From Nitzschia sp. pyKryTriq1 (Eukaryota; Bacillariophyta; Bacillariophyceae; Bacillariales; Bacillariaceae), in contig OY101116.1 in assembly GCA_956465555.1 (NCBI GenBank), positions 2,480,001 to 2,544,000 on the forward strand: DNA of 64,000 nt, written 5' to 3'. Below the pieces are notes generated by a model. It was not told the DNA's origin, made no database searches, and was given only the letters and a program-made list of their open reading frames with translations. Both the position numbers and the translations under genes were made by a program. The stretch's first letter is position 1, and each line of letters opens with the position of its first letter. Shown here piece by piece: positions 53,406-63,665 of the stretch.

Positions 53406-54068
53406 ATGGTGGGTGGGCTATTTCGCAACCGGAATCGACCGCGGGTTTCACTGGACTTGAAGGTCGGCAGTTCTCATATCGTGGAGGTCTTGTTGCACCT
53501 GCGTCGAGCCGATTGGGACTGGTATATCTCGAATGAAAAAGAGATCGAAGAAGAGCTTTTGGATTTACTGGAAGAGTCAGTGTTGTCTCGAATGTTTGGA
53601 GAGGAAGTTGAAGAATTTCACCGAAAGAACAATCCTCAAATATTTCCCTCCGAGAAAATTGGCGCCAAGAACAAAAAATCGTCAGGTAAGAATGGCAGCA
53701 ATAATAAAACAAAGGGATCACGCAAAGGTGGAAAGAATGCTGCAGCTGCAAAAAAAAAAGTGGAGGTCTTGGACGAGGAAAAGAAGACAACGAAGGACGT
53801 GTACTTTGCCTTCGGTGAAATACTTCAGCTTGCCTATCGGAAGCAAGATTTACCCAGTTGGAACCAAGGCAGCAGAACACTATTTTTCAAGGATGGCGGT
53901 GAGGGGGGCTTCCACGATCGTCCAAAGCTGCCTGCCCGTCTATTGGTTTGGTGTTCCAAAATCAACCCACAGAACAAAACAGATCCAGATCCCGATAATG
54001 TTGGGTTTTACCGCGAGGAAATGATCCCAATATCTGCACTTTTTCGAGAACCCAGAGATCTAGAGTAG
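53406..54068 (+). CDS. Protein of unknown function with Lys-rich insert
   Basis: An intact 220-residue frame. The N-terminal part (SSHIVEVLLHLRRADWDWYISNE, then EIEEELLDLLEESVLSRMF) looks folded and helical, and the C-terminal part (DVYFAFGEILQLAYRKQDLPSW, RTLFFKDG, ARLLVWCSK) looks like beta/aromatic-rich sequence. A basic Lys/Asn/Gly run (about 85-120) separates them. No family recognised. The upstream part of the same frame is not used because an ATG at 53406 gives a sensible N-terminus (MVGGLFRNRNRPRVSLD), but an earlier exon cannot be excluded. The start region overlaps a repeat-rich leader. Location and function unknown. Confidence 0.55.
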   Translation: MVGGLFRNRNRPRVSLDLKVGSSHIVEVLLHLRRADWDWYISNEKEIEEELLDLLEESVLSRMFGEEVEEFHRKNNPQIFPSEKIGAKNKKSSGKNGSNNKTKGSRKGGKNAAAAKKKVEVLDEEKKTTKDVYFAFGEILQLAYRKQDLPSWNQGSRTLFFKDGGEGGFHDRPKLPARLLVWCSKINPQNKTDPDPDNVGFYREEMIPISALFREPRDLE

Positions 54069-54466
54069 AAACGAAGATCCATTCTGGCAATGACGACGAC
54101 TCTAGAGTAAAACTCCATCAGAGTACTCCTGCAAGGTATTTTACCGGATAGAAGTCTAGTAGATGGGTTTGGGTTTTGTACTGTACATCGAAGACGAAAC
54201 TCGCTCAGTAGACTATATAGTACTAGTAGGTGGGTTTGAGCAAGGTTTGAGAAGCAAGGTCTTGAAGAGGAGTCGTCTACTACTCACTTCCCCTTTTTGA
54301 TCCGACTAGTCAAACTTCGTCATTTATTATTTCAGATTTCCCGCGCCATGTCCGCAAAAGGGCGCCCTTTTTTCATCTTTCACTCATCACTCATTTTCAT
54401 CATTCATTTTCTTCATTCATATCTGCAGCTTCATACTCGATCGACTATGATCCACAATCCACGACC
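54069..54466. promoter_or_regulatory. Intergenic region before the first glycosyltransferase
   Basis: Contains scattered TCTAGTAGA and ACTAGTAGG pieces (54152-54165, 54218-54232) and a TCATTCATTTTCTTCATTC-like run near the start codon. Presumed promoter; nothing else seen. Confidence 0.4.
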
Positions 54467-56020
54467 ATGTCAGTCCACAAAGATTCCTACAAAGGCAACC
54501 ATCGGCGACGAGGAGATGCGAGTGGCTTGCATTTCTTGATGACTTTTGTTTTCCTCTGGGCGGTGGTTTTCACGACTTTCGTGGCTCCACCGGGTGTCTC
54601 GCCAAGCTCGGCCGTGACGCAAATTTTGAGCGACTTTAAAAAACGCGATGCTCCTCCTCCAATTCTTGCAAGCCCTATTGTTCAAAGTTCCCGACCAGAG
54701 TATCACGTGCTCTTCTCGACCGGTTGCAGCTTGCAACAGCACTGGGAATCCTACGTCTTCTTCTACCATGCCTTCAAAGTAAATCAACCAGGCAATGTCA
54801 CGCGGCTTGTGTCGGGGTGTACTGCAGAACAGGAACTAGAGTTGCGACAGTTTCACGAAGAGAAGATCAGGACCATGTCCCAGCGCTTTCACGTGTTTTT
54901 CACTCGCAACTTTGGTACAGACAATACTACGTTCCAGCATACGGACTACAAGTACAACAACAAGCCAAACAGTGTCTATCTCTGGATGAAGGACATACTA
55001 GGCATGGATCATCCACAAAATCGAACAAACGATGTAGATGATGGCATCATCTTTCTCCTCGACCCGGATATGATCCTCCTGAGACCTCTTTTGCACGACT
55101 TTTCGGGACAAGAAATGATTTACGCTAGCGCAGACATGCAAGGGGCTTCCCAACCATACAACGGTACCAAGGTTGTGCGGCACGGCATGCCAATGGCCCA
55201 ACATGATGGATACTTGAGCAGCGAATGGATGGGTTTTAATACAACGTACATCACTCAAGGAAAAGACTTTCCGGGGCTCACGTTACTAGATGGAGAGCTC
55301 TTCTGGAATTCTGGTCCACCCTATCTGAGCACTGTGCGGGACATGTGGAGTATGGTCCTGTTGTGGCAAGACTACGTCCCCAGGGTCTACTCCGAATATC
55401 CCAAGCTGTTTGCTGAAATGTATGTCTTTGTGTTACGTTGCCTGTATTATCATGATCCCACAAACAGGGCTGTTCTCATCTCGATGATTTTTTCTTCTTT
55501 CAGGTTTGGACTCATCTTAGCAGCGGCAACATTGGATTTGCCTCACACTCTGGTCAAATCCATCGTCGTTTCTACGACTATGACCCCATATCGGGAGGGC
55601 TGGTTATTTGTAGACAACTTATCTGATGATGAGGTATGTGACGTACAAGCTTGGTCTCACAATCCAAGGATGCCAATCATTCTCCACTACTGCAAGAGAT
55701 ACTTCCTCGGGAAGTTCTTCTTCAGTAAGTATCGATTGAAAAAGAAATTCATTTCGTGTGATGCCCCACTCTTGACCATGCCACCAAGAAATGTTCACAA
55801 ACTGTATGACCACTGGGTACGCCCCCCTCCAGACAAGGGCACAACTCACGATGTGGAAGTCAAATGGATATCAGCAGTCCAGGCGAAAAGAGAAGCCTTC
55901 ATGCTATGTGGGTTGATATACTCTGTGAACGAGGCGTCACGCTACTACAAATTGCAACACTGCAATGGTTCAGGAAACTTCAGCGAAGTTTACAACTTTC
56001 ACGACGATCCGTATAGTTAA
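54467..56020 (+). CDS. Hydroxyproline-arabinosyl/serine-galactosyltransferase-like glycosyltransferase, copy A
   Basis: Two exons, 54467..55419 and 55504..56020, give 489 residues. The 84-base intron (donor GTATGT, acceptor TTTCAG) keeps frame and has no stop, so an unspliced form would be readable. An N-terminal membrane anchor (FLMTFVFLWAVVFTTFVAPP) suggests a Golgi type II protein. The catalytic region resembles plant HPAT/SERGT enzymes: HVLFSTGCSLQQHWES, GNVTRLVSGC, NKPNSVYLWMKD, IIFLLDPDMILLRPL (the D-x-D of GT-A fold enzymes), FWNSGPPYLSTV. It would add a sugar to hydroxyproline or serine of secreted proteins; donor unknown. A second copy lies 6 kb away in inverted orientation. Its intron position is not shared with that copy. 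Confidence 0.85.
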   Translation: MSVHKDSYKGNHRRRGDASGLHFLMTFVFLWAVVFTTFVAPPGVSPSSAVTQILSDFKKRDAPPPILASPIVQSSRPEYHVLFSTGCSLQQHWESYVFFYHAFKVNQPGNVTRLVSGCTAEQELELRQFHEEKIRTMSQRFHVFFTRNFGTDNTTFQHTDYKYNNKPNSVYLWMKDILGMDHPQNRTNDVDDGIIFLLDPDMILLRPLLHDFSGQEMIYASADMQGASQPYNGTKVVRHGMPMAQHDGYLSSEWMGFNTTYITQGKDFPGLTLLDGELFWNSGPPYLSTVRDMWSMVLLWQDYVPRVYSEYPKLFAEMYVFVLRCLYYHDPTNRAVLISMIFSSFRFGLILAAATLDLPHTLVKSIVVSTTMTPYREGWLFVDNLSDDEVCDVQAWSHNPRMPIILHYCKRYFLGKFFFSKYRLKKKFISCDAPLLTMPPRNVHKLYDHWVRPPPDKGTTHDVEVKWISAVQAKREAFMLCGLIYSVNEASRYYKLQHCNGSGNFSEVYNFHDDPYS

Positions 56021-56232
56021 ATTTGATTTGAATACTTTCACACATTTATTAACGTTTACAATGGTGGCAAGGGATAAGCTATTCTAAGGAATCTCGATGC
56101 CTGGAGCAGCTTGGTGATCTCAAAGGCATTACCTCATGATGTGGTCAGCGCCTGAGAAGTCATTTGCTTCGGAAGCAAAGTTGACCTTTGGTGCATATGA
56201 TGCGGGTTGGACTTTGGTTTCGAATCTCTTGC
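56021..56232. other. Convergent 3' gap between glycosyltransferase A and RING-TPR gene
   Basis: Only 212 bases, without GTAC clusters. Nothing else is seen. Confidence 0.5.
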
Positions 56233-59200
56233 TCATTCTTTAGAACCTCTCTTCGCACTACCTGACCGGCGCTTTTTCCCTACGGCTTTCTTTTCGGTTC
56301 TCGGCGACGGTTTTGCGTGGTTCTGTCGCGAACTACTCTTAGTACCTTGGCCATCTCTATTCATGTGAAGGGGTTCGCCGTCGCGTACTTCAGGTGGTAC
56401 GCCTGACTCGACAGATGCCATGATACGGAAAAGGTCATCGTCTGCCTTTTTAAGCCGTAGCTCAAAGTCCGTTTTCTTGAAGGCTTCTTCAATAGTTTCA
56501 TTTCCAGCGCCCCACGTCTTTCGAACTTCTGCTAGTTCATCGCGAGCTTCTTGCAGCCTTCCGAGTGCAAAATATACTTCCACCTTCACAGTCCAAGCTG
56601 TCATGTTGTCGTTTTTCAATCTGATTGCCTCGATACAGTCTTCGAGAGCTTCTTCGTATTGGTTTGACAGTAGGCTCGCCTCAGCCCTTTCCGTGAGCAA
56701 AATACCATACAAGGGAGCATCTGGTGGAATCTCTTGTCCTTCCTCCACTGCACTGGTGAACAGTTCGACCGCTTCCTGGTATCGACCTCTCTTTACCCTG
56801 GCCTGACCCTTGCTGAAATTCCCAAAACATCGTTCGCACTCTTCAAGCTGGACGGAAACATCCCGGTTCTCGTTCTCGATATCAGCCTCCAAGGCTTCCT
56901 TCAAGAGGTTGATACCGTGTTCCATCTCGCCCGACAAAAACATTGCGTATCCTCTAACTTGCAAACCTTCGGCATGTTTTGGGTTGAAAAGCAGGACTTT
57001 ATTCACACGCTCGAGAGCCGAATCGGTGAAACCGAGACACGCATCAGCTCGAGCTGCTGCGAGCCAAAGACTAACATTGTCTGAGGTCTTAACCAGCGGT
57101 TTGAGCGTGTCTCGAGCCTCCTGGTATTCGCCATTTTCGAGTAGCGCATGGACAGTGGTGAGAAGTTCCCTCTGTTCTGTGGCACTCTCAAGCTCTTCGT
57201 TCAACCTATCAGATTTCGGAAGTTCGCTCACGGCAGTCTCCAAACATTTGTAGGCATCTTCAAAATTTCCCAGCGCCATCAGCGCTCTCCATTTGCGAAT
57301 ATACGATTTTTCATGCTTAGGATCCAATTCTAAGGATTTGTCACAGTCCAAGACAGTCGCAGAAAACTTCTTCTCGCGAAAAAATGTCACTGCTCGATTC
57401 GCATATAAGCTCGCTGCGAGTTCACGACCCTCAGGCGTCTGAGGACCTCTAGCGGGCAAGCAGGCCAAACCTTCGCCATAAAGGACACGGGCCCCAGCGA
57501 CATCTCCCTTGTTCAACTTCGCGTTGGCCTGTTTTTTCAGTTTCTCCGCCCTTTCCAGGTCTTCATTTGCACTGTGTGGCAAAGCGAATTCCTGAGTCTT
57601 GCCTTCGTCCACAGAACCCAGGGCGGGCTTCACTGCTGTCGGGCTGACAAAGAAATTCGAGTTTGATTCGAAGTCGCTGTAAGAAACTTGGAAATCATTG
57701 GAATTCTCTATTGTGCCCTTGTCACCATTTGCGTTTCGTGCTTCGACAAGTGCCTCCTTCGCCTTTTCGAGTTCCTCTTGCAGGCGGCTTGAGCCACCAA
57801 TTGCCTTTTGTCCTGTCTCGATAGTGAGCACTGCATCCTCGTGTCGTTCCAAGGCAGTAAATGCCCGCGCTTTCCGAATGTAGGATTTCTCAGATGTAGG
57901 GTCAAGCTCGATCGCCTTGTCGCAGTCCCAAGTACTAGGACCATACTCTTTCTCTCGGAAAAATGTCACGGCTCGATTTGCATACAGGGAGGCCAAGCAC
58001 GCACGAACTTCTTCGTTTTCCCGATCGTTGGGTAAGCAAGCGAGAGCTTCCGTGTAAAGAAGCCTTGCACCAGCGATATCGCCCCGATTGAACTTTGCGT
58101 TGGCATTGCGCTTCAGCTTGTCAGCAAGTTCAAGTTCTTCCGCGTAATCGTCCGCAGCAGCAGCCTTGGCACCAGCGGCTTTCGAAGCTTCCGGTGTAAC
58201 GTAGAAATTGAAACTAGCCACCGATCCCCCGAAATCTACCGAGTCGGCAGTTGTCATTGCGTCCCCACCCCTTCCAGACTCAGGTCGCGATTCGTCAATG
58301 ACTTTGGAGAGCTCCTCTTTGATCTTTTTGGAAGTTGGGAGTTTTGCCACCGCTGCTTCAAGGCAAATTCGGGCTTCGTCGTTCATCTCCATCGCGATAA
58401 AAGCACGCGCCTTTCGAATATACGATTTTTCTGATTTGGGATCCAACTCGATTGCCTTCTCACAATCATCGAGACTCTCCTGGTACTTTTTCTCCCGAAA
58501 GTATGTCACTGCTCGGTTTGAATACAACATCGAGAGAAGCGACTTGACTCCTTGGCTAAATTGCTGGTGGTTCTGCGGTATGCAACCAATCGCATCGGCA
58601 TATAGATTTCTCGCGGCTTCGATGTCGCCCTTATTGAATTTCGCGTTGGCTTGCTTCTTCAACCGTTCAGCTCGTTCCATCAGCGCCGGGTTAGGATCCC
58701 CCGCTACAGACAGTTCCATTTCGTGTGCCCTACTTTGCTCATCGAATCGGCCTATTCCACTGGCAATAGAGTAACTCATATCCATGTAACTGCTCGATCC
58801 AGGCGTTTGTGGCGGTCCCGTTGCCTTTCGAAGCTCGTCCGAAAGTTTCATGGACTGCGGCAATGCCTTAATACCATCTCTCAAGCACTGAATGGAGAGT
58901 TCGTGCTGTCCCATTGCAGAGAGAGCCCGCCACTTTCGAATGTATGTCTTCTCGGATTTCGGGTCCAGCTCCAAACTGCGATCACAATCCTCAACGCTCG
59001 GAGGCAATATTCTTTCACGGAAGAAAGTGACAGCTCGGTTCGAGTACAGCGAGGCTGTCATGAGCCTTACTTCATCGTTCTCCGGGGGAAAGGTAGAAAT
59101 AAGCGCTAGACCCTCGCTATACAAAACCCTCGCGCCTTCCACATCCCCACGGTTGAACTTCGCGTTAGCTTGTTTCTTGAGTTTATCACAGCGCTCCATG

Positions 59201-59796
59201 GCTCTTCTCAAGTCTGATTGATCCACCTGCGTAGCTTGTTGTGCATGCAGGGGGAGCGTCCGACCGTGGTGAGCACCCGTGGCGTCACCTCTAGTGGTGA
59301 CCCCCCGCGTCGCGTCATCATATGTGTATTGAGGTTGAGCGACTCCTCCGTTGAGTGCCGGGGTCGTCGCTTGTGCCGCAGACGGGGTGTGCACAGTGGT
59401 AAGGTTATGCTCCACTATATGCTTCTTGAGTTGCCCGTAATCCCCCACCCAATAACAACTAGCCTCGGTGCATTTGACTTGTACGGAGTTCAGAACAGTA
59501 AACGCTAGTGGCTGCGCCGTGTCCAGCGGACGCGCTCCTATGTGCCTGCCCTCGATAGTGAGAGTGGCACCCGCGATCGCCTCTGGCTGTTCCAAGTCTT
59601 CCCGACAGGCGGGGCACCGGCAATTCAAATCCTCGGCGATCCGTTTCGACATCCAGACTTCTAAACATGGCCGACAAAATGGGTGGTTACATGGCGAGAC
59701 AAGCACATCTTGTGACGACAGCCCCTTGCAAACAGCACAGATAAACGCCCCATAATGATTCACGTCCGAGACGACTTGATCCAATTCAAACCCCAT
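56233..59796 (-). CDS. RING/C2H2 protein with four duplicated TPR cassettes
   Basis: The 1187-residue, single-exon protein has a C3HC4 RING at about residues 20-64 (CAVC, CNHPFCRPC, CRCPAC) and a C2H2-like zinc finger (C109, C114, H126, H130). Four copies of a three-motif TPR cassette follow at about 204-325, 377-500, 558-680 and 750-870. Each has KLKKQANAKFNRGD, an LY-x-NRAVTFFREK motif and a CD-x-(A/S)-(I/L)-ELDP-x-(S/H)-EK-(S/T)-YIRK motif, with 50-70 residue spacers between. More divergent TPRs continue to about 1110, then a basic, Ser-rich tail (KKAVGKKRRSGSAKRGS). This suggests an E3 ubiquitin ligase that binds chaperones or clients through TPRs, as CHIP does with a U-box. The cassettes are the closest to each other within the protein, implying internal duplication. 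No targeting signal. Confidence 0.85.
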   Translation of the reverse strand: MGFELDQVVSDVNHYGAFICAVCKGLSSQDVLVSPCNHPFCRPCLEVWMSKRIAEDLNCRCPACREDLEQPEAIAGATLTIEGRHIGARPLDTAQPLAFTVLNSVQVKCTEASCYWVGDYGQLKKHIVEHNLTTVHTPSAAQATTPALNGGVAQPQYTYDDATRGVTTRGDATGAHHGRTLPLHAQQATQVDQSDLRRAMERCDKLKKQANAKFNRGDVEGARVLYSEGLALISTFPPENDEVRLMTASLYSNRAVTFFRERILPPSVEDCDRSLELDPKSEKTYIRKWRALSAMGQHELSIQCLRDGIKALPQSMKLSDELRKATGPPQTPGSSSYMDMSYSIASGIGRFDEQSRAHEMELSVAGDPNPALMERAERLKKQANAKFNKGDIEAARNLYADAIGCIPQNHQQFSQGVKSLLSMLYSNRAVTYFREKKYQESLDDCEKAIELDPKSEKSYIRKARAFIAMEMNDEARICLEAAVAKLPTSKKIKEELSKVIDESRPESGRGGDAMTTADSVDFGGSVASFNFYVTPEASKAAGAKAAAADDYAEELELADKLKRNANAKFNRGDIAGARLLYTEALACLPNDRENEEVRACLASLYANRAVTFFREKEYGPSTWDCDKAIELDPTSEKSYIRKARAFTALERHEDAVLTIETGQKAIGGSSRLQEELEKAKEALVEARNANGDKGTIENSNDFQVSYSDFESNSNFFVSPTAVKPALGSVDEGKTQEFALPHSANEDLERAEKLKKQANAKLNKGDVAGARVLYGEGLACLPARGPQTPEGRELAASLYANRAVTFFREKKFSATVLDCDKSLELDPKHEKSYIRKWRALMALGNFEDAYKCLETAVSELPKSDRLNEELESATEQRELLTTVHALLENGEYQEARDTLKPLVKTSDNVSLWLAAARADACLGFTDSALERVNKVLLFNPKHAEGLQVRGYAMFLSGEMEHGINLLKEALEADIENENRDVSVQLEECERCFGNFSKGQARVKRGRYQEAVELFTSAVEEGQEIPPDAPLYGILLTERAEASLLSNQYEEALEDCIEAIRLKNDNMTAWTVKVEVYFALGRLQEARDELAEVRKTWGAGNETIEEAFKKTDFELRLKKADDDLFRIMASVESGVPPEVRDGEPLHMNRDGQGTKSSSRQNHAKPSPRTEKKAVGKKRRSGSAKRGSKE

Positions 59797-60920
59797 TCTT
59801 GCTTATGCGTCGTCGTGCCTTTCAATCAATTATTTGACCGTCCAGGCCCAGTTGTTCGCAATGCAATGCTTGGCAGCGGGAAAAAGGCACAAGCTGAAAT
59901 ATTAATGATAATGACTGGTTCGAATAGCACCATGCAACGACCGCTGTTGGTATCCTCAAATCACCAACCAGGTCTGGTCCAGTAGTTTCTTTCTTGCCAA
60001 AGAGAAATGGTGAGACAAGTAGGGGCACAAGACAGGGACACCTTGTTGCTTTGGTTTCGGTGATGGATCCGCAGCTACCGTACCAGTACCAGTTATCGTA
60101 CAAGTACATAATGTCATCGAAACAGCGTATTCGTAATCGAAACGTTGTTCCGCCCGCATCCCGAGCGAGCCAGAGCGGCGGCACACAACGACGAACGACG
60201 GATCTCGATTCAAAAACGTGCCTGCAGGCTGCCGGCGAGAGGGTGAGCGTTCCAGCGTTTTTACCTGTAGTTTTCGGGTCATCCGTGTGTCTGTCACACC
60301 GTCGTCCCTTGCTTTTTGTATGATGGCCGGCCGGCGCGATAAGGCAAGAAAGAACTAATAAAGCAAGTTCTTGTGATATGATCATTGGGTTAAATATTTA
60401 GCAAATGCGAGGTGGAACGCTCTCGGTTATATGCCCAATGATGTGGATCACCTAAGTAACTCTAAATCAAAAAAGCCGACTGCGAGCGCGTCAGGCCTTT
60501 CGACATCGGAGGACTTATCGGACTAACTCCGCAATTCTTCCAGTCGTCAAGCCAACCAAAACACGTCATCGTTACTTCTTTTCCCACCATGTGCTGGTAC
60601 CGTACCGGTACGGTACAGTACGTACCGGTACAAGGGTACAGTAGTCTAATACTACTAATATTTCGATCATCCGCATTTTGCATTTTATTGTTTTGTCTAC
60701 TGTTTGCTGCTTGATAGTTGCTACATTGTTGAAGGCGACAATGGTATCGATGATGTGCCCTCGGCAATAATCTGAACAAGGAGATTAGCGGTAGTTGAGG
60801 ACTGTTTCGAGGAATCATCACTCATCAGTCGCACTAATCCTGTATAACGGTTGTACACGTATCGGTACGACCGATTACTGCATTCTGATGATATTGCAGG
60901 CCGCAAGATTGCGTTGCCGG
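59797..60920. promoter_or_regulatory. Divergent promoter region, 1.1 kb
   Basis: Lies between the RING-TPR and GNAT genes. GTAC clusters occur at 60077-60108 and 60594-60640. The open frame that runs into the GNAT gene from about 60795 is treated as leader. No gene is supported. Confidence 0.5.
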
Positions 60921-61985
60921 ATGAATTTAAGAGTGATTTCACTTTTACTCGCTGCAAATCTCAAGGCTTTGTCAGCATTTCAACCCCTCTGCGTGAGAAG
61001 TATACACTTCGATTCTTCTTCTTCGTCGTCGTCATCCTTCGATGTTCGTTCCCCAACACACCACGGACGAAGACACCACCGTCAGGAGTTTCCTCGCCAT
61101 GAGAATTTTGTCACATCCTGCAACCTATTTTTTCGAAAGTCGGATAATAAAAGCCCAGCCCGTCGTCGTGGAAAATTCGCAACCGAAGTCTTTGACGACC
61201 TTAAAGCAGCAAATTTGACTTTTCCCCATGAAATTGAATTTGCTGACGAAGGATACCCAAATGAAGCAGCAGAATGGTGCGACGAGAAATTGTCGATTCG
61301 TTTCATGACAGTGGAGGATATCAAGTTCATCATGCCACTTTGCATTGCAGAATTTGGCACTGGTTTTACCTTGGGTTTAGTAGACTTCCCATTTCAAGAT
61401 TGGAGTCAAATATCCAACTGGTGGGACCGAGTCTTTTTCGAACCTTCGGTGGCTCTTTCGCTCCGATCCAAGATAAACGCGAACTTGTGTACGACAACGG
61501 AGCACCGGCCTAGGGATCCTGCTGTGATGGTGCTGTGTCGGAGTGTTCGACCCAGCGAGGAACAGGTCGTTGGAATGGTTGAGATAAGTCTGCAGGCCCC
61601 TGAAGCAGACAAGAACCCTCCTCCTTTTCCAATTCCATTATGGATCAAAGCATTGTATTGTCGATTGACTGGTCGTCGTCTAGTTGGATGGGTTACGAAT
61701 TTGTTAATTGACCCTCGTTATCGTGGTCTGGGTTATGCCAAAATCCTCATGGCTGCTACAGAGGGTATTGCAAAATCATGGGGATGCGAGTATGTATTCT
61801 TGCATGCCGACGCCGACTACAGATCCGGAAAAGTACCCCAAGCGTTGTACAAGGGACTGGGGTATGAGGTGGTCACAGACAACGGCCCCGAGTACTCTTG
61901 GATGTCAGGAGGCTACGAAAAACCATTTTCATCCATTCGCATGATCGAAGGAGTTCCGCTGCTGTGCTTTAAAAAAGAATTATAG
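60921..61985 (+). CDS. Plastid-targeted GNAT-family N-acetyltransferase
   Basis: Start at ATG 60921 (MNLRVISLLLAANLKALSAFQPLC), giving 354 residues; this start yields a signal peptide directly followed by SAFQP, the diatom plastid-import motif. A Ser-rich transit-like stretch follows. The GNAT domain is in the C-terminal half: GWVTNLLIDPRYRGLGYAKIL, with the R/Q-x-x-G-x-G/A acetyl-CoA loop, then YVFLHADADYRSGKVPQALYKGLGYEVV. An upstream ATG at 60795 would hide the signal peptide and is less likely. The acceptor may be a plastid protein N-terminus, as for plant GNAT-type NatG enzymes, but small-molecule acceptors are possible. A 200-residue N-terminal part (EEIEFADEGYPN-like acidic region, FTLGLVDFPFQDW) is not recognised. 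It converges with glycosyltransferase B (81-base gap). Confidence 0.85.
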   Translation: MNLRVISLLLAANLKALSAFQPLCVRSIHFDSSSSSSSSFDVRSPTHHGRRHHRQEFPRHENFVTSCNLFFRKSDNKSPARRRGKFATEVFDDLKAANLTFPHEIEFADEGYPNEAAEWCDEKLSIRFMTVEDIKFIMPLCIAEFGTGFTLGLVDFPFQDWSQISNWWDRVFFEPSVALSLRSKINANLCTTTEHRPRDPAVMVLCRSVRPSEEQVVGMVEISLQAPEADKNPPPFPIPLWIKALYCRLTGRRLVGWVTNLLIDPRYRGLGYAKILMAATEGIAKSWGCEYVFLHADADYRSGKVPQALYKGLGYEVVTDNGPEYSWMSGGYEKPFSSIRMIEGVPLLCFKKEL

Positions 61986-62066
61986 CGAATCAAAACTACT
62001 CATGAAGTCAAGAGAACTTGTACACCCTGCTGCACCTGTCTCAATTTTGGCAAGTAGTGCATTTTC

Positions 62067-63665
62067 CTACACTGGACATCCGTGGACAGTCTTACAACCT
62101 TGTTCTTTTTCCTCTCGAAAGTGATTCCACGTGGCGTCGTAAATGGCTCCGTCGGGGCAGTTATGATCCTTGTAAAAGGTAGCCGCCCCGTTGAGGCCAT
62201 TCATAATCGCACATACAACATATGCCTGTCGGTACAAGTCAGTCATCCGCTTTCCTGTATAGTTTTGTATGGAGCCGTCTCCGTAATGAGAATAGTTGGT
62301 GTAGCTGGCAATATCTGTGGGTGGGAGTTCAAAGAGTTTGTGATCACACGACAAAATGCCCGTAGGAATTTTGTATTTGCTGATAAAATGCTCGCCCACC
62401 GCATAGCTATCCCCATAAAATAATATCATACATTGCAAAGTAGGTGAAAGCATAGCAAGCGGCATGAGGCGACAAAGTATTATTGAAAAACGAATCACAG
62501 ACGTCATTTCAACTTACCGTTGGCAGAAGTGAATCACATGTGGAACTCTGTCTTGAAGTTTTTCAATATCACATGATTCTCCGTCGACACCGTCCAGAAA
62601 GTCCCACCCCTCGCCGTCGGACATTTGAACATTCGAGACCATGAGACCTATCGCAATTTGATGACGAAGGTTCAAATGCGCGGCGGCCGTACAATACCCA
62701 TACATTTCCGCCATCATACCTTCAAAATGAAGGTTGATGCCAGGCAAGAACTTGGCCCAATGGTATGCCAAATTATAGAAATCGCGGGCTGTCAACATGT
62801 AGGGAGGTCCCGCCGAAAATGTGACTTGTGCGTCATAGTCCGATACGGTCAGTGCAGGAGACCCCTTTCCTACAATATCTTCCATGTTTCCTTTTCGAGC
62901 CGCTCTAAGCCAAGCGTCATTAAAAGAGTAAGTTTGAGCGATGGGTTGCCCGTGAGCGACTTTGTGGTATAGATTCTTGTCGCGAATGGACTTGTGCCAA
63001 ATGGTATTAGGAGAGCCAGAAAAGTCATTTAGAAAAGGACGCTGCATAAGCATGTCAGGATCGACCAAGACAATAACATCGTCGTCGAAAGGAGTCGACA
63101 TTGTTCCTGTTTCGTATCGGTATCCATATTTGTTCTCGAGCCAATGCTTGATTCCGAAGGGTTTGTTCCAGTACTTGGTAACTTGCCAGTTTCGCCCCTC
63201 CACTTTTCCGAATTCGGGAGTGAAGTGAATGTGGAATCGTTCATTCATGACTGCTATTTGATCTTTGTGCAATTTTATCATTTCTTGCTCCTGCTCCGCC
63301 GTGCAACCAGACACAATTCGGGTGACGTTCCCAGGTTGTTGGTGCAGCATGGCCTGAAAAAAGAAGAGATAGGACTGCCAGTCATGTTCGTAAGAGCAAG
63401 AAGTCGAAAAGACAACTTGCATTTGTGGCTCTCGCCCCGAGACGCGTCGTGATAAATTCTCCTTATTGGGAGGGGGACCTTGTTGCTGTGCCGTTGCAGT
63501 TGTGGTCGTTTCCAGGCCGACGGTGGATCGACGTGCCGCGTACAAATTAATGACAAGGACGAGCATGCCAAATGCCACAAAGCCAGCAACAATCCGACTG
63601 GGTCCACATTTGATCCTTTTCTTATTTTGTTGTTGGTGTAGGCTCCTTGGATTGATTCGCACCAT
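62067..63665 (-). CDS. Hydroxyproline-arabinosyl/serine-galactosyltransferase-like glycosyltransferase, copy B
   Basis: Two exons on the minus strand, 62518..63665 and 62067..62406, give 495 residues; donor GTAAGT and acceptor GATAG join HFCQR to YAVGEHF. An N-terminal anchor (VAGFVAFGMLVLVINLYA) suggests a type II Golgi protein. Catalytic motifs: VVFSTSCSYEHDWQS, GNVTRIVSGC, WNKPFGIKHWL, VIVLVDPDMLMQRPF (D-x-D), FSAGPPYMLTARD and MMAEMYGYCTAAAHL. This is the same family as copy A at 54.5 kb, in inverted orientation, and the two share most of these motifs, but their intron positions differ. It likely glycosylates hydroxyproline/serine-rich secreted proteins of the cell covering; the donor sugar is not known. 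Confidence 0.86.
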
